Shown here piece after piece: positions 63,601 to 64,000 of a DNA stretch of 64,000 bases. The notes beneath the pieces were generated by a model that searched no databases, was not told where the DNA came from, and worked only from the letters and a program-made list of their open reading frames with translations. This stretch comes from Aselliscus stoliczkanus (taxonomy: Eukaryota > Chordata > Mammalia > Chiroptera > Hipposideridae), in the NCBI GenBank assembly GCA_033961575.1, contig CM066727.1:153497434-153561433 (forward strand), read 5' to 3'. Positions within the stretch are counted from its first letter, which is position 1; the number at the start of each line of letters is the position of its first letter. The position numbers and the translations under genes were made by a program.

Positions 63601-64000
63601 TATTTACTGAGCTCCATAACAGCTCCAAGTGCTGTCCTAAATACTTTATTTGGATTATCTCAACAACTAGAAACTATTTTTTATTCTGAATTTACAAATG
63701 AAGAAACTGAGACACAGAGAAGTTAGGTAACCTGTCCATGATCAGTGGCAAAATCAGGACTTGAACCTAGGCTGTCTGATTGCCAGCCCACGCTCTTCAT
63801 CACTAAGCAATACCAGCTTCCTACCAACACAGGGCGATTAAAGAAGACAATACATGTATATCCCATGGCATCTGGCACATATTGAAGCTCAATAAATGTT
63901 AGCTGCTATTCATATTTCTGTTATTATCACTTACCCAAGATTTCACAGCCAGACTCAGACTCTCAGGTACAGATGAACCATAAAAGTTTGCTCAGCTGAA

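Overview
This is a mammalian genomic window: interrupted genes with GT-AG introns, MIR, L2 and L1 fragments, poly(A)-tailed tRNA-derived SINEs and one CpG-island promoter. The lineage is not proven. The dominant SINEs have a tRNA-like head (GGGCCGGCCGAGTGGCGCAG...) and a tail ending ...CCCCAATAAAATCTT(A)n. Together with a 66-bp hAT miniature element, they look most like a yinpterochiropteran bat of the rhinolophoid type. I hold that at about 0.6.

Two genes are present, both on the minus strand and both TGF-beta superfamily type I receptor kinases. The left half is ACVR1B (ALK4, activin receptor type 1B). Exon 1 lies in a CpG island at about 29.5-30.3 kb, and exons 2-7 lie at 13.3, 12.3, 9.0, 5.9, 4.7 and 3.3 kb. 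Exon 8 is cut by the window edge at base 1. The exons encode residues 1-444 of an expected protein of about 505 residues, with every splice site and reading phase intact. The right end holds the 3' part of ACVRL1 (ALK1): exon 9 (61396-61526), the last coding exon 10 (59637-59771) and a probable 3' UTR of about 2.2 kb. ACVRL1 lies upstream of ACVR1B in the same orientation. This is the order known at human 12q13, so the two are conserved tandem paralogues.

Layout: 1-29.9 kb is ACVR1B, with a 16.5-kb first intron. 29.5-30.3 kb is its CpG-island promoter. About 30.4-57.4 kb is intergenic, with no gene I can support; it is rich in repeats, including a nest of L1, U6 and SINE insertions at 48.3-53.7 kb. 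About 57.1-57.3 kb is a small CpG-rich patch with a strong CTCF-type motif, just beyond the ACVRL1 3' end. 57.4-64 kb is ACVRL1.

The most distinctive item outside the two genes is a full-length 107-bp U6 snRNA copy fused to a 5'-truncated L1 3' end and flanked by a 17-bp target-site duplication. It inserted into an older L1. Other points of interest are two SINEs stacked at one target site, a modular SINE pair sharing a T+ type tail, CTCF-like motifs in ACVR1B intron 3 and between the genes, an unbroken in-frame reading frame upstream of the ACVR1B start codon, and a candidate non-coding regulatory element in ACVRL1 intron 8. I found no undescribed multi-gene system.
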